Of a stretch of DNA of 61,786 nt, positions 43,908-52,236 are shown piece after piece. Numbering within the stretch: the first letter of the stretch is position 1; each line of letters begins with the position of its first letter. Source of the DNA: Chelativorans sp. Marseille-P2723 (GTDB taxonomy: Bacteria; Pseudomonadota; Alphaproteobacteria; Rhizobiales; Rhizobiaceae); NCBI RefSeq assembly GCF_902809845.1, contig NZ_CADDWI010000013.1, positions 1,302,355 to 1,364,140 on the forward strand, in the 5' to 3' direction. The notes under the pieces are model-generated. The model was not told where the DNA came from and did not search any database. It was given only the letters and a program-made list of their open reading frames with translations. The translations under genes were made by a program, and so were the position numbers.

Positions 43908-44285
43908 ATGAACCCAGAGATGTCCCCCAGTACCGAGGCCCGGCTTGTCGGCATGCACTGCACGTCGTGCGGTGCCATGGCCTATCCGTTCCAGGCCGTC
44001 TGCCCCATCTGTATGGCCGAAGACGCGGTCGCGGAAACCGACATGCCCACCACGGGCACGGTCTATGCCTTTTCCACCGTCCATGCGGCACCCAAGAAAT
44101 GGCGGCTGCCCTACACCGTCGGCTATGTCGATCTGCCCAATGGCGTGCGAGTGTTCTCCCATCTCGACCCCGAAGGGTTGAGCGTCGGAGCTGCCGTTTA
44201 TGCGTCCACCGGAATCGTGAGCGGGGAGGCCGCCGAGGAGCCGCGATCCCAGCTTGTCTTCAAGGCCGTGAGGGAAGCGAAATGA
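43908..44285 (+). CDS. DUF35 OB-fold/zinc-ribbon protein, partner of the thiolase-fold enzyme
   Basis: 125 residues. An N-terminal zinc ribbon (CTSCGAMAYPFQAVCPIC, four cysteines at 18, 21, 32 and 35) is followed by an OB fold (TGTVYAFSTVHAAPKKWRLP, YTVGYVDLPNGVRVFSHL). DUF35 proteins partner with thiolase-superfamily enzymes, including Ltp2-type aldolases of steroid degradation and HMG-CoA synthases of archaea. Overlaps the thiolase-fold gene by four bases, so the two are made together, probably as a complex. Confidence 0.88.
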   Translation: MNPEMSPSTEARLVGMHCTSCGAMAYPFQAVCPICMAEDAVAETDMPTTGTVYAFSTVHAAPKKWRLPYTVGYVDLPNGVRVFSHLDPEGLSVGAAVYASTGIVSGEAAEEPRSQLVFKAVREAK

Positions 44286-45424
44286 CCACAGGAGTATCCG
44301 TTATCGGCGCCGGCATGGTGCCGTTTGGCAAGTTCCCCGAGCGTTCTCTGGCCGATCTGGCATGGCCGGCGGTGAAGCAGGCTCTCAACGATGCGGGCGT
44401 CGATCCGCGTCGCGTGCAAGCCGCCTTTTGCGGCACCGCTTTTGGCGGCATGATGTCGGGCCAGCGCATCCTGGGACGCATCGGCCTTACCGGCATCCCG
44501 ATCACCAATATGGAAAATGCCTGCTCGGCCAGTTCCACCGCCCTCCACCACGCGGTCAGCAGCGTGCGCTCGGGACAATACGATATCGTCCTGGTCATTG
44601 GCGTCGAAAAGCTCACCAAGTTCGGTGGTGGCACCCTGCCTCTCGAAGAGGAGGACTGGGAGGTCAGCAACGGCATGGTCATGCCGGCCCTCTACGCCAT
44701 GCGCGCCCAGCGCTATATGCACGAATTCGGCCTCACCGAGCGCCAGCTCGCCCTTGTCTCCGTCAAGAACCGCCGGCATGGCTTGCTTAATCCCGACGCC
44801 CAGATGCGCAAGGAGACAACGGTCGAGGAAGTGCTAGCCTCGCGCCCCATTGCCGAGCCGCTGACCCTGTTCCAGTGCTGCCCTGCCGGCGACGGCGCCG
44901 CGGCCCTCATCATCTGCTCGGACAAGGTCGCCCCGCAATTCCGCACCGATCCGGTCCGTATCCTTGCCTCCGACCTCACTTCGGGCAAATACACCCCCGG
45001 CTTCCGCGACCTCACCACGCCCGAGATCACCCGGCGCGGCGCGGCGGAAGCCTGGGAGCATGCCGGGATCGGCCCCGACGCCGTCGATCTCGCCGAAGTC
45101 CATGACGCCTTCTCCATCGCCGAGCTGCTCTATTACGAAGCCTTCGATTTCTGCGCGCACGGCGAGGCCGGGGCCTTTCTCGAGCAGGGGCATTCGACCT
45201 TTGGCGGCAAAGTGGTCGTCAACCCCTCCGGCGGGCTTCTGGCCAAGGGGCACCCCATCGGCGCGACCGGCGCGGCCCAGGCCGTCGAAGTGGTCCGGCA
45301 ATTGCGCGGCGAAGCTGGCGAGCGCCAGGTCGAAGGGGCCCGGATCGGCCTCAGCCATGCGACCGGCGGTGGCATTGCCGGCTTCGATCACGGGGCCTGC
45401 TCCATCCACATCTATGCGCGTTAG
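44282..45424 (+). CDS. Thiolase-fold enzyme (SCP-x/Ltp2-like acyl-CoA thiolase or aldolase)
   Basis: 380 residues. The nucleophile site is NACSASSTA (Cys81), with EVHDAFSIAE (His274) and GGLLAKGHPIGATG (His324). SCP2-type thiolases normally have HDCF, where the Cys acts as the second catalytic residue; here it is HDAF. This makes a classical thiolase mechanism doubtful and points to the DUF35-partnered Ltp2-like group, which cleaves 3-hydroxy-acyl-CoAs by retro-aldol reaction. The overlapping DUF35 gene upstream supports that. Confidence 0.85.
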   Translation: MTTGVSVIGAGMVPFGKFPERSLADLAWPAVKQALNDAGVDPRRVQAAFCGTAFGGMMSGQRILGRIGLTGIPITNMENACSASSTALHHAVSSVRSGQYDIVLVIGVEKLTKFGGGTLPLEEEDWEVSNGMVMPALYAMRAQRYMHEFGLTERQLALVSVKNRRHGLLNPDAQMRKETTVEEVLASRPIAEPLTLFQCCPAGDGAAALIICSDKVAPQFRTDPVRILASDLTSGKYTPGFRDLTTPEITRRGAAEAWEHAGIGPDAVDLAEVHDAFSIAELLYYEAFDFCAHGEAGAFLEQGHSTFGGKVVVNPSGGLLAKGHPIGATGAAQAVEVVRQLRGEAGERQVEGARIGLSHATGGGIAGFDHGACSIHIYAR

Positions 45425-45436
45425 GAGGCTCGGGCC

Positions 45437-46660
45437 ATGCAGCTTCCGCCGCTCGACACCATCCGGGTCATCGACCTGACCCAGTTCCTCTCCGGGCCCC
45501 ATTGCACGCAGATCCTTGCCGATCTGGGGGCCGAGGTGATCAAGATCGAATCCCCCGAGGGTGATCTGTCCCGGCACATCCCGCCCCATTTCATTGGCGC
45601 GGACAGCCTCTATTATATGTCGGTGAATCGTGGAAAGCAGAGCGTCTGCATCAACCTCAAAACCGACGAGGGCCGGAAAATCGCGCGCGATCTCATCAGC
45701 ACCGCCGACGTGGTCGTCGACAATTTCCGTCCCGGTGTGTTAACCCGCCTCGGGCTCGATCATGTCGAACTGCGCGCGGAGAACCCGCGCCTCGTCTGGT
45801 GCTCGATTTCGGGCTTCGGGCAGGACGGGCCCTATCGCGACAAGCCCGCCTACGACATGATCGTGCAGGCGCTGTCGGGCGGCATGAGCATGACCGGCGA
45901 GCCCGGCCGCGCATCGGTGCGGGCCGGCATCCCGATCGGCGATCTCTCGGCGGGCATGTATGCCGCCATCGCCATCTCGGCGGCGCTCTACCGGCGCGGC
46001 GAGACCGGTCGGGGCGATTATGTGGATGTCTCCATGCTCGATTGCCAGGTGGCCATGCTAAGCTACCAGGCCGCCTATTACCTGTTCTCCGGTAACGTCC
46101 CCGGCCATCAGGGCAGCGCCCATGATTCCATTCCCACCTATCGCGGCTTTCGCGCTGCGGGCGGCGGCGAACTGGTGGTCACCGCCAACACCGATCGCAT
46201 GTGGCAGGGCCTGTGCCGGGTGCTTGGCCGCGAGGACTTGCTGGCCGACCCGCGCTTTGCCACCAATCTCGAGCGCTTCGAGAACCGCGACGTGCTCTTG
46301 CCCGAGCTCGAGGCCGCCTTCCTCACCCGCAGCGTGGAGGAGTGGCTGCCCCTTCTGGAAGCCGAAAGCATCCCCACCGGCGTCGTCAACACCCTCGATC
46401 AGGTTATGGCCGATCCCCAGGTACTGCATCGTGAGCTGATCGTGGAGATGGAGGGCGACGATGGCGCCAGCGTGCGCACCATCGGCAATCCGCTGCGCTT
46501 TTCCGATAGTGCAGCGCCAACTGCCGGCTACCCGCCTGCCTTGGGAGAGGATACACGGCGCATATTGGGTGGGGTCCTCGGCCTCTCCGACGCTGATGTC
46601 GACCGCCTCGCTGCCCAGGGCGCGGTCGTGGCAAGGGCAGGGGGAGTGGCCGGACGATGA
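45437..46660 (+). CDS. Class III CoA-transferase (CaiB/BaiF/Frc family)
   Basis: 407 residues; LPPLDTIRVIDLTQFLSGPH at the start, AEVIKIESPEGD and DNFRPGVLTRLGL are family hallmarks. Asp169 (PIGDLSAGMY) aligns with the catalytic Asp that forms the acyl-anhydride intermediate in formyl-CoA transferase. It moves CoA between carboxylic acids. Thirteen bases separate it from the thiolase-type gene and it overlaps the hydratase gene (ATGA). Confidence 0.93.
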   Translation: MQLPPLDTIRVIDLTQFLSGPHCTQILADLGAEVIKIESPEGDLSRHIPPHFIGADSLYYMSVNRGKQSVCINLKTDEGRKIARDLISTADVVVDNFRPGVLTRLGLDHVELRAENPRLVWCSISGFGQDGPYRDKPAYDMIVQALSGGMSMTGEPGRASVRAGIPIGDLSAGMYAAIAISAALYRRGETGRGDYVDVSMLDCQVAMLSYQAAYYLFSGNVPGHQGSAHDSIPTYRGFRAAGGGELVVTANTDRMWQGLCRVLGREDLLADPRFATNLERFENRDVLLPELEAAFLTRSVEEWLPLLEAESIPTGVVNTLDQVMADPQVLHRELIVEMEGDDGASVRTIGNPLRFSDSAAPTAGYPPALGEDTRRILGGVLGLSDADVDRLAAQGAVVARAGGVAGR

Positions 46661-47796
46661 GCGAAGCGAGCGCCCCTGGTGACGTCACCCAACGCGCCCT
46701 TGCCGAACTGCATGCGCAGATCGGCACGCCGCTGCGCGTCGAGCAATGGAACCATGAGGCGACCCGCGACGCCATCCGCCATTACGCCCACGGCATCGGC
46801 GACGACAATCCGCTGTGGAGCGATCCCGACTATGCCCGCACTGCGCGCTATGGTGGGATCATCGCCCCGCCGACCTTTCTCTATTCCATCTTCGACGGCG
46901 TCGTGGCCCCCGGTCTCCCGGGCTACTCCTGGTTCTATGCTGGCGCCGACTGGCAGTTTGACCGGCCGGTACGGCTCGGCGAGGCCATCACGGCCAGCGC
47001 TACGGTGTCTGGCGCCCGCGACGTAGGCGGCAAGCGCGTCGAGCGCATGATCCTCCAGAGCGGGCGCACCGAATACCGCACCCTTGCGGGGGAGCGTCTC
47101 GCCCGGCTTGAGGCTCACACCTTCCGCGTCGCCAAAAAGAGCGACGGCAATGGCGGCATGCCCTTCGCACCCCGCCCCCAGCACCGCTATACCGAGCAGG
47201 AATTCGCCGCCATCGAGCGCATGGTGATGAACGAATACCGCCGTGGCTCGGGATGGCTCGAAGTCTCCGAGGTCGCGGTCGGCATGCAGCTTCCGACCAT
47301 CGCGCGCGGGCCCCTGGTGCCCATCGACATGACCACCTATTACGCCGGCGCCATCGGCACGGCGGGCTACAAATCGACCAAAATGCGCTGGCTCTATCGC
47401 GACTTGGCCCTCAACGCGCCCGACCGCCTGCCCAATACGCTGCCGCCGGAATATTTCTCCGAGGGGCTGACGGCCTCCATGGGCCATACCGATCCGGCAG
47501 CCGCTGCCGCTGCTGGCATGCCGGGGGTCTATGACAACGGCCTGCAGCGCACCGCCTTCATGATCACCGCCGTCACCAACTGGATGGGTGACAATGCGAT
47601 GCTGCGCGCCGCCTCGGTGCGCATCAAGGCGCCGGTAATCTTCGGCGATACGACTTTCGTCAAGGCGTCCGTCTCGGCACTGTCCGAGGAGGACGGGGCC
47701 GATCTCGTCGAAATCGCGCTCAGGGCGGAAAACCAACTCGGCGAGACGACCGCCACCGGAACCGCCACCGTGGAACTCCACCGCCCCGCACCATGA
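46657..47796 (+). CDS. MaoC-type (hot-dog fold) enoyl-CoA hydratase, two-domain
   Basis: 379 residues. The N-terminal half has WNHEATRDAIRHYAHGIGDD, NPLWSDPDYARTARYGGIIA and PPTFLYS, the FAS1/MaoC N-terminal pattern with the hydratase motif. The C-terminal half (~190-379) is a second hot-dog-like domain (GPLVPIDMTTYYAGAIGTAG). Length fits two-domain hydratases that hydrate 2-enoyl-CoAs, here presumably supplying the substrate for the DUF35/thiolase-type complex. Confidence 0.82.
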   Translation: MSEASAPGDVTQRALAELHAQIGTPLRVEQWNHEATRDAIRHYAHGIGDDNPLWSDPDYARTARYGGIIAPPTFLYSIFDGVVAPGLPGYSWFYAGADWQFDRPVRLGEAITASATVSGARDVGGKRVERMILQSGRTEYRTLAGERLARLEAHTFRVAKKSDGNGGMPFAPRPQHRYTEQEFAAIERMVMNEYRRGSGWLEVSEVAVGMQLPTIARGPLVPIDMTTYYAGAIGTAGYKSTKMRWLYRDLALNAPDRLPNTLPPEYFSEGLTASMGHTDPAAAAAAGMPGVYDNGLQRTAFMITAVTNWMGDNAMLRAASVRIKAPVIFGDTTFVKASVSALSEEDGADLVEIALRAENQLGETTATGTATVELHRPAP

Positions 47797-47818
47797 CACA
47801 GCCGGCCAGGGAGGATCG

Positions 47819-49318
47819 TTGGATATGAATTTTGCAGTTTTTCTCGAGATGCGCGCCCGCAGCGCCCCTGATGAAACCGCGCTCGTCGACAAGCGCCACC
47901 GTTTCACCTGGTCCGGGCTCGACCGGGCTGCCAGCCGTTTCGCCAGCCTGCTCGTCGCGCGCGGGGTGAAGCCGGGCGATCGCGTCGCCACCTTCATGAC
48001 CAACCGGGCGGAAATGGTCATCGCCTTTCTGGGCGCCCTCAAGGCGGGGGTCGTCTTCCTGCCGGTCAACGCCCGGCTGCAGGAAGCCGATCTTGCCCGC
48101 GTGCTCGATCACGCCAGGCCCGCCATGGTCCTCGTCACCGAGGACCGCGCCGGCCTCGTCGCGGCGCCCCATGCGGACAACACCGTCGTCGTCGATGGCG
48201 CGGCGAGCCTTCTGGCTTTGCTCGACACCATGCCCGACGATTTCCCCATGCTCGGGCGGCAATCGCACGACATCGCCAATATCGTCTATTCCTCCGGCAC
48301 TACGGGCATGCCCAAGGCCGTGATCCACACCCACGGGGTGCGCGTGGCCATCGCCGGCGGCATGGCCGACCATTTCAAGCTGTCCATCCACGACGCCGCC
48401 CTCGTCGTCTCGCCGCTCTTTCACATCGCCGGCCTCAACGTGCTGTGCAACGCGCTGTTTGCCGGCTGCAAGATCGTGCTGCTGGAAAAGTGGGATCTGG
48501 CCGATTTCCTCTCCATCCTCACTGCGGAACGCATCACCTATATGCAGATGGTCTCGACTATCCTGGTCGATATCGCCGCCGCGCCCGCCAGCGCCTTCGC
48601 GGGGTTGGATTCCGCCGTCCGCTTCACCTGGGGCGGGGGCCACAATGTCGATACCGAGACCATCACCCTTTATGAAAAGCGTATTGGCGGGGTATTCCTG
48701 CAGGGCTGGGGCCGGACCGAGGGCGGCTTTACCTACAATCTTCTGGACCGCGACAAGCGGCGCTTTGACACCCATGGCAAGGTCAACACCAACGCTTCCG
48801 AGGTCGCCGTCTACGACCACGCGGCGGGAAGGCTGGCGGCCCCCGGCGAAATCGGCGAGATCGTCGTGCGGGGCGATGGCGTCTCGCCGGGCTATTGGGA
48901 CGGGGACTATGTACGGGTCCGGCCCCCGCTCGAGGGTGGCTGGCAGCCGACCGGCGATCTGGGCCGGTTCGATGCCGACGGGCAGATGCATTTCCTCGGC
49001 CGCGACGACCACATGATCAAGACCGGGGGCGAGAACGTCTACCCGGCCGAGGTCGAGGCCGTACTGCTCGACATGCCCGAAATCTCCGATGCGGTGGTGC
49101 TCGGCATTCCCGATCCCCGGCTTGGCCAGCGCATCGCGGCGGTGCTGGTACCGACGCGGCCCGGAGTCGCCGCTGCCGATGTGGAGGCCGTCTGCCGCCG
49201 CGCGCTGGCGGGCTTCAAGATTCCGCGCGCCATGGCCTTCGTCGATAAACTGCCGCGGTTGGGCAGCGAGAAGGTTGACCTCGCCGCCTGCCGCGAGTTG
49301 CTGCGCAATGCCGACTAA
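47819..49318 (+). CDS. Acyl-CoA ligase (AMP-forming)
   Basis: TTG 47819 or ATG 47825 could start it; GGGAGG is at 47809-47814. About 499 residues with the adenylation motifs IVYSSGTTGMPKAVIHTH (P-loop), GWGRTEGG, the TGDLGRFDADGQMHFLGRDD hinge region and KTGGENVYPAEVE. The end lacks a visible catalytic PRTxxGKI lysine; it is PRLGSEKVD, with Lys near the expected place. It activates a free acid, possibly the hydrolysis product of the amidase or monooxygenases, to its CoA thioester. Confidence 0.9.
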   Translation: MDMNFAVFLEMRARSAPDETALVDKRHRFTWSGLDRAASRFASLLVARGVKPGDRVATFMTNRAEMVIAFLGALKAGVVFLPVNARLQEADLARVLDHARPAMVLVTEDRAGLVAAPHADNTVVVDGAASLLALLDTMPDDFPMLGRQSHDIANIVYSSGTTGMPKAVIHTHGVRVAIAGGMADHFKLSIHDAALVVSPLFHIAGLNVLCNALFAGCKIVLLEKWDLADFLSILTAERITYMQMVSTILVDIAAAPASAFAGLDSAVRFTWGGGHNVDTETITLYEKRIGGVFLQGWGRTEGGFTYNLLDRDKRRFDTHGKVNTNASEVAVYDHAAGRLAAPGEIGEIVVRGDGVSPGYWDGDYVRVRPPLEGGWQPTGDLGRFDADGQMHFLGRDDHMIKTGGENVYPAEVEAVLLDMPEISDAVVLGIPDPRLGQRIAAVLVPTRPGVAAADVEAVCRRALAGFKIPRAMAFVDKLPRLGSEKVDLAACRELLRNAD

Positions 49319-49333
49319 CTGGAGGATAGTCTT

Positions 49334-50305
49334 TTGAGTGACAAGAACGCTTTGCCCCCCGCCGTCGATATGGGTGATCCGCTCGCCGATCCGCGCGCCT
49401 TTCGCCGTTGCCTCGGCCAATACGCGACCGGCGTCACCATCGTCACCGCAAGCGCTGACGGTGCCATGGTGGGGGTGACCGCCAATTCCTTCGCCTCGGT
49501 TTCCATGACGCCTCCGCTGGTCCTCTGGTCGTTGCAGAACAATTCCACCAGCTATGACGTGTTCACCAGGGCGACCCATTTCGCCATCAATATCCTCGCC
49601 GCCGACCAGATCGAGCTGTCGCAGCGCTTCGCCAAGTCCGGCCCGGAGAAGTTCGACGGCGTGACCTTTTCCGAGGGTGCCGGCGGGGCGCCGATCCTCG
49701 ATGGCGCCGCCGCCGTTCTCGAATGCCGGCGCGAAGTCGAACACCCGACCGGCGACCACCTCATCATGGTCGGCCATGTGGAGCGCTACCGGCGCAGCGA
49801 AACCCCCGCCCTCGTCTTCGAGCGCGGGCGCTACGCGGCGGCGGTTGAGCATCCTGCTACCCGCTTCAAGGAGAACCAGCCTCAGAGCAGCACCATGTTA
49901 CACCGTTATTTCATCGTGCTGCTCAACCGCGCCTATAACCGGATGAGCGAGGCCATGGCCGCCGCGCGCGCGAGCGAGCATCTTGGCTTTAACGAGAGCC
50001 GCGTCCTGAGCGTAGTCTCGGCCTATCCCTCACGCTCCCTCGATACCTTGCAGCCCATCACCTTTCTCGACCGCGTCGCCGCCGAAGACGCCGTGGCGGG
50101 CCTTTGCGCGAAAGGCTTCCTCACCATCGGGCAGGCCGGCGTGCTCACGATGACCACCAGCGGTTCCCAGGCCCTTGGCGCGCTCTACGAGGCCACCCTC
50201 GCCATCGAGCAGCAATTGCTGTCGTCGATTCCGGAGGACGAGCTTGCAACCACCGAACGCACCCTGCGCGCCATCGTGGGCGCCGATGTCTTCACCCGGC
50301 AATAG
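49334..50305 (+). CDS. Flavin reductase fused to a MarR-like C-terminal domain
   Basis: TTG 49334 has GGAGG eight bases upstream (49321-49325); 323 residues. Residues 20-180 are the flavin reductase (DIM6/NTAB, HpaC-like) domain: FRRCLGQYATGVTIVTASAD, GVTANSFASVSMTPPLVLWS and HPATRF. Residues ~185-323 are helical and resemble a MarR-type winged helix without an obvious recognition-helix charge pattern. It should deliver FMNH2 to the three luciferase-type monooxygenases encoded downstream. The fused domain may sense the substrate. Confidence 0.85.
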   Translation: MSDKNALPPAVDMGDPLADPRAFRRCLGQYATGVTIVTASADGAMVGVTANSFASVSMTPPLVLWSLQNNSTSYDVFTRATHFAINILAADQIELSQRFAKSGPEKFDGVTFSEGAGGAPILDGAAAVLECRREVEHPTGDHLIMVGHVERYRRSETPALVFERGRYAAAVEHPATRFKENQPQSSTMLHRYFIVLLNRAYNRMSEAMAAARASEHLGFNESRVLSVVSAYPSRSLDTLQPITFLDRVAAEDAVAGLCAKGFLTIGQAGVLTMTTSGSQALGALYEATLAIEQQLLSSIPEDELATTERTLRAIVGADVFTRQ

Positions 50306-50314
50306 GAAGCCCAG

Positions 50315-50762
50315 ATGCGTCTCTACCATTCCCCCAATTCGCCCTATGTCCGCAAGGTGATGGTCAGCGCCCATGAATTGGGGCTCGCCGACCGGATCGA
50401 GCTTGTCGCATCCGCGCCCGCGCCCGTCGCGCCCGACGCGGCGCTGATGGCCCTCGGGGGCGACCGAGGCCGCGCAACTCGTCCGCTACGAGACCGTGGC
50501 CCGCCCGTCCCAATTGCGCTGGCGCGAATGGGAGGAGGGGCACCGCACCAAGCTTGACGCCGCCATCGATGCCTTCGACCGGGCCGTGCCCGCGCTCGCT
50601 TGGGACATTGGCGGGGTATCGGTCGCCTGCCTGCTGGGCTATCTCGATTTCCGCTTCCCCGATCTCGACTGGCGTGCCCGGGCCCCGGCCGCCGCCGCAT
50701 GGTTCGCAGAACAGGATGCCCGCCCGTCGATGAGAGCGTCCGCGCACCCCATCCAGAGCTAG
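50315..50762 (+). pseudogene. Glutathione S-transferase with internal deletion and frameshift
   Basis: The N-terminal thioredoxin part starts well (MRLYHSPNSPYVRKVMVSAH, SNPYV-type Ser/Pro site), but after VAPDAALM near 50450 it jumps to the end of the alpha domain in another frame: ATEAAQLVRYETVARPSQLR, WREWEEGHRTKLDAAIDAF. About 50 residues including the cis-Pro loop are missing, and the frame is shifted. Intact GSTs are about 200 residues. It is the only clearly broken gene in the catabolic region. Confidence 0.75.
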
Positions 50763-50773
50763 AAAGCAGGATC

Positions 50774-52102
50774 ATGAAAAGAATTCGTCTCGCCCTCTTC
50801 CTCTCCGGTTCAGTGACCCAGCACAGCCTGGGGAGCTGGCGTCATCCCCATTCGGCTTCCCAGCACAACCGCTCGCCCTGGGATCGGGTACCGTTCTGGC
50901 TCGATATAGCCCGCTCGGCCGAGCGGGGGGGCTACGACCTCATCTTCTTTTCCGATTCCAACGGCATGAATCTCGGCCATGCCGACCGGCATGACGATGC
51001 GGTCCGCTATGCCGCCCAGGCGCCGCGTCTCGATCCGCTCCAGATTCTCCCCGCCATGGCGGCGGTGACCACGCGCATCGGCCTTGCCGCCACCCAGTCC
51101 GTACTCGCCGTGCCGCCCTTTGTCGGCGCGCGCACCTGGGCTACGCTCGACCACCTCTCGGGCGGTCGCGCCGGCTGGAACGTGGTGGCTGGATATTTGA
51201 AGAGCGAGGGCCAGAATCTGGGCTATGACGACCTGCTGGCCCATGACGAGCGCTATGCTTATGCCGGTGAATATATCGAGGTCTGCAACCGGCTGTGGCA
51301 GAGCTGGGACGAGGATGCCATCGTCTCGGACACCGCAGGCAGCATGTTCGCCGATCCAACCAAGGTCCGTGAGATCAATTTTGCCGGAAAATGGTTCCGC
51401 AGCCGCGGTCCGGCGCAGGTGCACCGCTCGCCCCAGGGCCGTCCCCTGATCATCCAGGCGGGCCAGTCCCCGGCCGGACGCGCCTTCGGGGCGCAGAACG
51501 CCGACGTAATTTTCGCCATCTGCCGCAGTGCCGCGCAGATGAAGAGTTTCCGCGACGACATGCGCAAGCGCGCCATCGAGGCCGGACGGGACCCCGACCG
51601 CATCAAGATCCTGTTCGGCATGCAACCCATCGTCGGGGAGACCGACGAGATCGCCCGCCAGAAGGCCGACTTCCACCAGACGCTCGTGCCGCTCGAGGCC
51701 GGCATCTTCTACCTTTCCGGCCATCTGGGCGTCGATCTTTCAAGCGAGGACCCGGACCTGCCCCTGCGCTCCATCGACGTGCCGGGCGTGCAGGGCATTC
51801 TCGACGCCTATGCCGACACCAGCGGCGATGGCGAGGCGCTGACCGTGGGCGAGGCGGCCCGGCGCCACGCCGGCAGCGTCGGCTTTCCCCAAGTGGTGGG
51901 CTCGCCCCAGCGCGTGGCGCGCTGGATGCTCGACATGATGGAGGAGGCCGGCGGCGACGGCTTCATGATTTCGCCGATCCACCTGCCCGGATCGGCCGAC
52001 GAATTCAGCAATCTGGTCATCCCGATTCTCGAGCGCGAAGCCGGTCGCTCCGCTCTCGACCTCACCGGGCCGACCCTGCGCGAACGCATGATGGAAGAAT
52101 GA
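50774..52102 (+). CDS. Luciferase-like monooxygenase, NtaA/SnaA/DszA family (first)
   Basis: ATG 50774 with AAAGCAGGATC upstream; 442 residues. Typical family elements: LALFLSGSVTQHSLGSWRHP, GGYDLIFFSDSN, the flavin-site segment LDHLSGGRAGWNVVAGYLKS and RPLIIQAGQSPAGR. Uses FMNH2 and O2, with the reductase gene upstream as the likely source of FMNH2. Substrates of relatives are aminopolycarboxylates, sulfones, ketones or cyclic amides; here unknown. Confidence 0.9.
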   Translation: MKRIRLALFLSGSVTQHSLGSWRHPHSASQHNRSPWDRVPFWLDIARSAERGGYDLIFFSDSNGMNLGHADRHDDAVRYAAQAPRLDPLQILPAMAAVTTRIGLAATQSVLAVPPFVGARTWATLDHLSGGRAGWNVVAGYLKSEGQNLGYDDLLAHDERYAYAGEYIEVCNRLWQSWDEDAIVSDTAGSMFADPTKVREINFAGKWFRSRGPAQVHRSPQGRPLIIQAGQSPAGRAFGAQNADVIFAICRSAAQMKSFRDDMRKRAIEAGRDPDRIKILFGMQPIVGETDEIARQKADFHQTLVPLEAGIFYLSGHLGVDLSSEDPDLPLRSIDVPGVQGILDAYADTSGDGEALTVGEAARRHAGSVGFPQVVGSPQRVARWMLDMMEEAGGDGFMISPIHLPGSADEFSNLVIPILEREAGRSALDLTGPTLRERMMEE

Positions 52103-52147
52103 ACAGAGCCAGCCGTCCGCCCATCGCTGTCGGGTGGCCGTAACGTC

Positions 52148-52174
52148 TTGACTTCACCGGCCAACCTTTATAGC
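52148..52174 (+). promoter_or_regulatory. Possible promoter for the second monooxygenase gene
   Basis: TTGACT (52148-52153) and TATAGC (52169-52174) are separated by 15 bases (TAGCTT would give 17). It is located in the 126-base gap after the first monooxygenase gene and just before a strong ribosome binding site and palindrome. The spacer is short, so confidence is modest. Confidence 0.35.
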
Positions 52175-52188
52175 TTGGAGGAGAACGG

Positions 52189-52236
52189 ATGTTCCGCTAT
52201 ATAGAACATATGCCTAGGGAGAAGCGGATTGACTAG
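52189..52236 (+). CDS. Possible 15-codon leader peptide overlapping the second monooxygenase start
   Basis: ATG 52189 has an excellent ribosome binding site GGAGGAG (52177-52183, five-base spacing). The frame encodes MFRYIEHMPREKRID and stops at TAG 52234-52236, overlapping the TTG start at 52229 of the monooxygenase gene in another frame, which would couple the two. Its first codons coincide with a palindrome. Confidence 0.4.
   Translation: MFRYIEHMPREKRID
52190..52208. promoter_or_regulatory. Palindrome TGTTC-N9-GAACA, operator-like
   Basis: A perfect five-base inverted repeat (six with flanking A/T: 52189-52209) with a nine-base centre lies just downstream of the probable promoter. The layout resembles operators of IclR- or TetR-type regulators. 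It does not match the palindrome near the tetR gene (61617), so another regulator would be involved. Confidence 0.45.

Noticed and set aside
47720-49852. Long minus-strand frame (710 codons) opposite the acyl-CoA ligase and flavin reductase genes
   Set aside because: Both plus-strand genes have full family motifs; the minus frame is rich in Gly, Arg and His without any domain.
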